Shown here: piece by piece, positions 5,328 through 5,932 of the stretch
Numbering within the stretch: the stretch's first letter is position 1
Layout of the letters: the number at the start of each line of letters is the position of its first letter
NCBI GenBank assembly: GCA_002496905.1
Contig: DALV01000084.1
Span: 3,484 to 9,415, forward strand
Reading direction: 5' to 3'
Length of the DNA: 5,932 nucleotides
Source of the DNA: Euryarchaeota archaeon UBA105
GTDB taxonomy: Archaea > Thermoplasmatota > Poseidoniia > Poseidoniales > Thalassarchaeaceae
Translations under genes and position numbers: made by a program
Notes under the pieces: model-generated
What the model saw: the letters and a program-made list of their open reading frames with translations, nothing else
Told to the model about the DNA's origin: nothing
Databases searched by the model: none

Positions 5328-5932
5328 ATGCAGAAAACAAAGAATACGAGCATGATGATTGCGCTGCTCCTTGTTTTGATGGCCGGTTCCGTTGGCGTTT
5401 CAGCCGATGGTTCTGACCCACTCGACCCCTCTGATGGAGGAGCCGACTGGGACGGAGACGGTCTGACAAACGCAGAGGAGACAGCTGAAGGCACGGACCC
5501 CACCAACCCCGACACCGATAACGATGGTCTACCGGACGGTTGGGAGGTTGCGTACGGACTAAATCCGAACTCGGCTAGTGACGCTAACGCGGACCCAGAC
5601 GGTGACGGATTGACGAACTCTCAGGAGTACGCGTCCGGTACCAACCCCAACTCGGCAGACACCGATGGTGATGGGCAAGATGACGCCAACGATCCGTTCC
5701 CGAACGACCCTAACAACGGGTCGATGTCGGATTCGGATGGCGACGGTATCCCCGATGCGTACGATCCGGATTACGGTGACAACGGAGAGGGTACTGGAGA
5801 CGGCGGAACTGACGGCGGTGGAGATTCCGACCAAGACGGACAAGGACAAGGTCAAGGACAGGGTCAAGGACAAGGTCAAGGACAAGGACGAGGACAAGGT
5901 CAAGGCCAAGGCCAAGGCCAAGGTAACCAAGG
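5328..5932 (+). CDS. Secreted protein with TSP3-type calcium-binding repeats and a Gly-Gln tract (3' partial)
   Basis: 201 complete codons are visible and the frame is still open at the window end. Residues 1-26 form a signal peptide: basic start (MQKTKN), hydrophobic core MMIALLLVLMAG and a likely cut after VSA26. The mature part carries five DxDxDG motifs: DWDGDGLTNAEE (40-51), DTDNDGLPDGWE (62-73), DPDGDGLTNSQE (89-100), DTDGDGQDDA (111-120) and DSDGDGIPDA (135-144), with linkers such as GTDPTNP and YGLNPNS. These are typical of thrombospondin type 3-like repeats, whose aspartates bind calcium in known members. Residues 150-170 are Gly/Asp-rich and lead into a Gly-Gln repeat from G171. The gene is clearly richer in G+C than its neighbours and prefers GAC, GGC/GGT and CCN codons ending in C or G. 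It probably sits outside the cell or in the envelope; its partner or substrate cannot be told from the visible part. Confidence 0.88.
   Translation, partial: MQKTKNTSMMIALLLVLMAGSVGVSADGSDPLDPSDGGADWDGDGLTNAEETAEGTDPTNPDTDNDGLPDGWEVAYGLNPNSASDANADPDGDGLTNSQEYASGTNPNSADTDGDGQDDANDPFPNDPNNGSMSDSDGDGIPDAYDPDYGDNGEGTGDGGTDGGGDSDQDGQGQGQGQGQGQGQGQGRGQGQGQGQGQGNQ
5838..5921 (+). repeat. Hexanucleotide-type GGNCAR tandem repeat encoding poly(Gly-Gln)
   Basis: Fourteen in-frame six-base units, thirteen coding Gly-Gln and one Gly-Arg (GGACGA at 5886-5891), followed by GGTAACCAAGG to the window edge. Units vary at the third codon positions (GGA, GGT, GGC; CAA, one CAG), so the array is not a recent perfect expansion, except perhaps the last three GGCCAA units. 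The tract may continue past the window. Confidence 0.85.

Noticed and set aside
5559..5930. Minus-strand frame with long Ser/Leu/Thr repeats
   Set aside because: It is the reverse reading of the Gly-Gln and DxDxDG repeats; low-complexity repeats stay open in several frames.

Overview
The window reads almost entirely rightward. It holds four protein-coding genes plus one partial surface gene at the left edge... in order: the 3' end of a membrane-anchored surface protein (1-1512), a class IV aminotransferase of the PabC type (1557-2336), a fused aminodeoxychorismate synthase PabB-PabA (2338-4584), a small zinc-ribbon membrane protein (4623-4985), and the 5' end of a secreted calcium-binding-repeat protein (5328 to the window end). 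Together that is five coding regions, of which the first and last are cut by the window edges. Coding density, modest GC in most of the window, Fn3-like surface proteins with one membrane anchor and an acidic tail, and secreted DxDxDG-repeat proteins suggest a marine archaeon of the Poseidoniales (Marine Group II) type. This is an inference from gene style; a bacterium is not excluded by anything seen here.

The centre of the window is a p-aminobenzoate module. PabBA should take chorismate and glutamine to 4-amino-4-deoxychorismate (ADC), and the upstream PabC-like protein would release pyruvate to give p-aminobenzoate for folate or a related pterin cofactor. The two genes are one base apart, with a strong Shine-Dalgarno site (GGAGGG) inside the end of the first. 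PabBA keeps the lysine that separates PabB from TrpE and the Cys-His-Glu triad of the glutaminase. The PabC-like protein keeps the PLP lysine but has lost other residues normally kept in its fold.

The stretch 4986-5327 (342 bases) has no convincing gene and is the most unusual part. It holds several nested inverted repeats: two look-alike 7-bp hairpins exactly 219 bases apart that differ by a compensatory base-pair change, a 12-bp bulged stem with a second stem inside its loop, and a 16-bp interrupted stem with an 8-base loop. A possible three-way junction and pseudoknot lie at its left side. I read it as a candidate structured RNA, either a stand-alone RNA or the leader of the secreted-protein gene. 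I do not recognise its family, and the strand is not settled.

The last gene is clearly GC-richer than its neighbours (36-39 of 60 bases in two counted rows, against 26 of 60 in a row of pabBA). It encodes a signal peptide, five DxDxDG calcium-binding-type motifs, and a Gly-Gln repeat that runs off the window.
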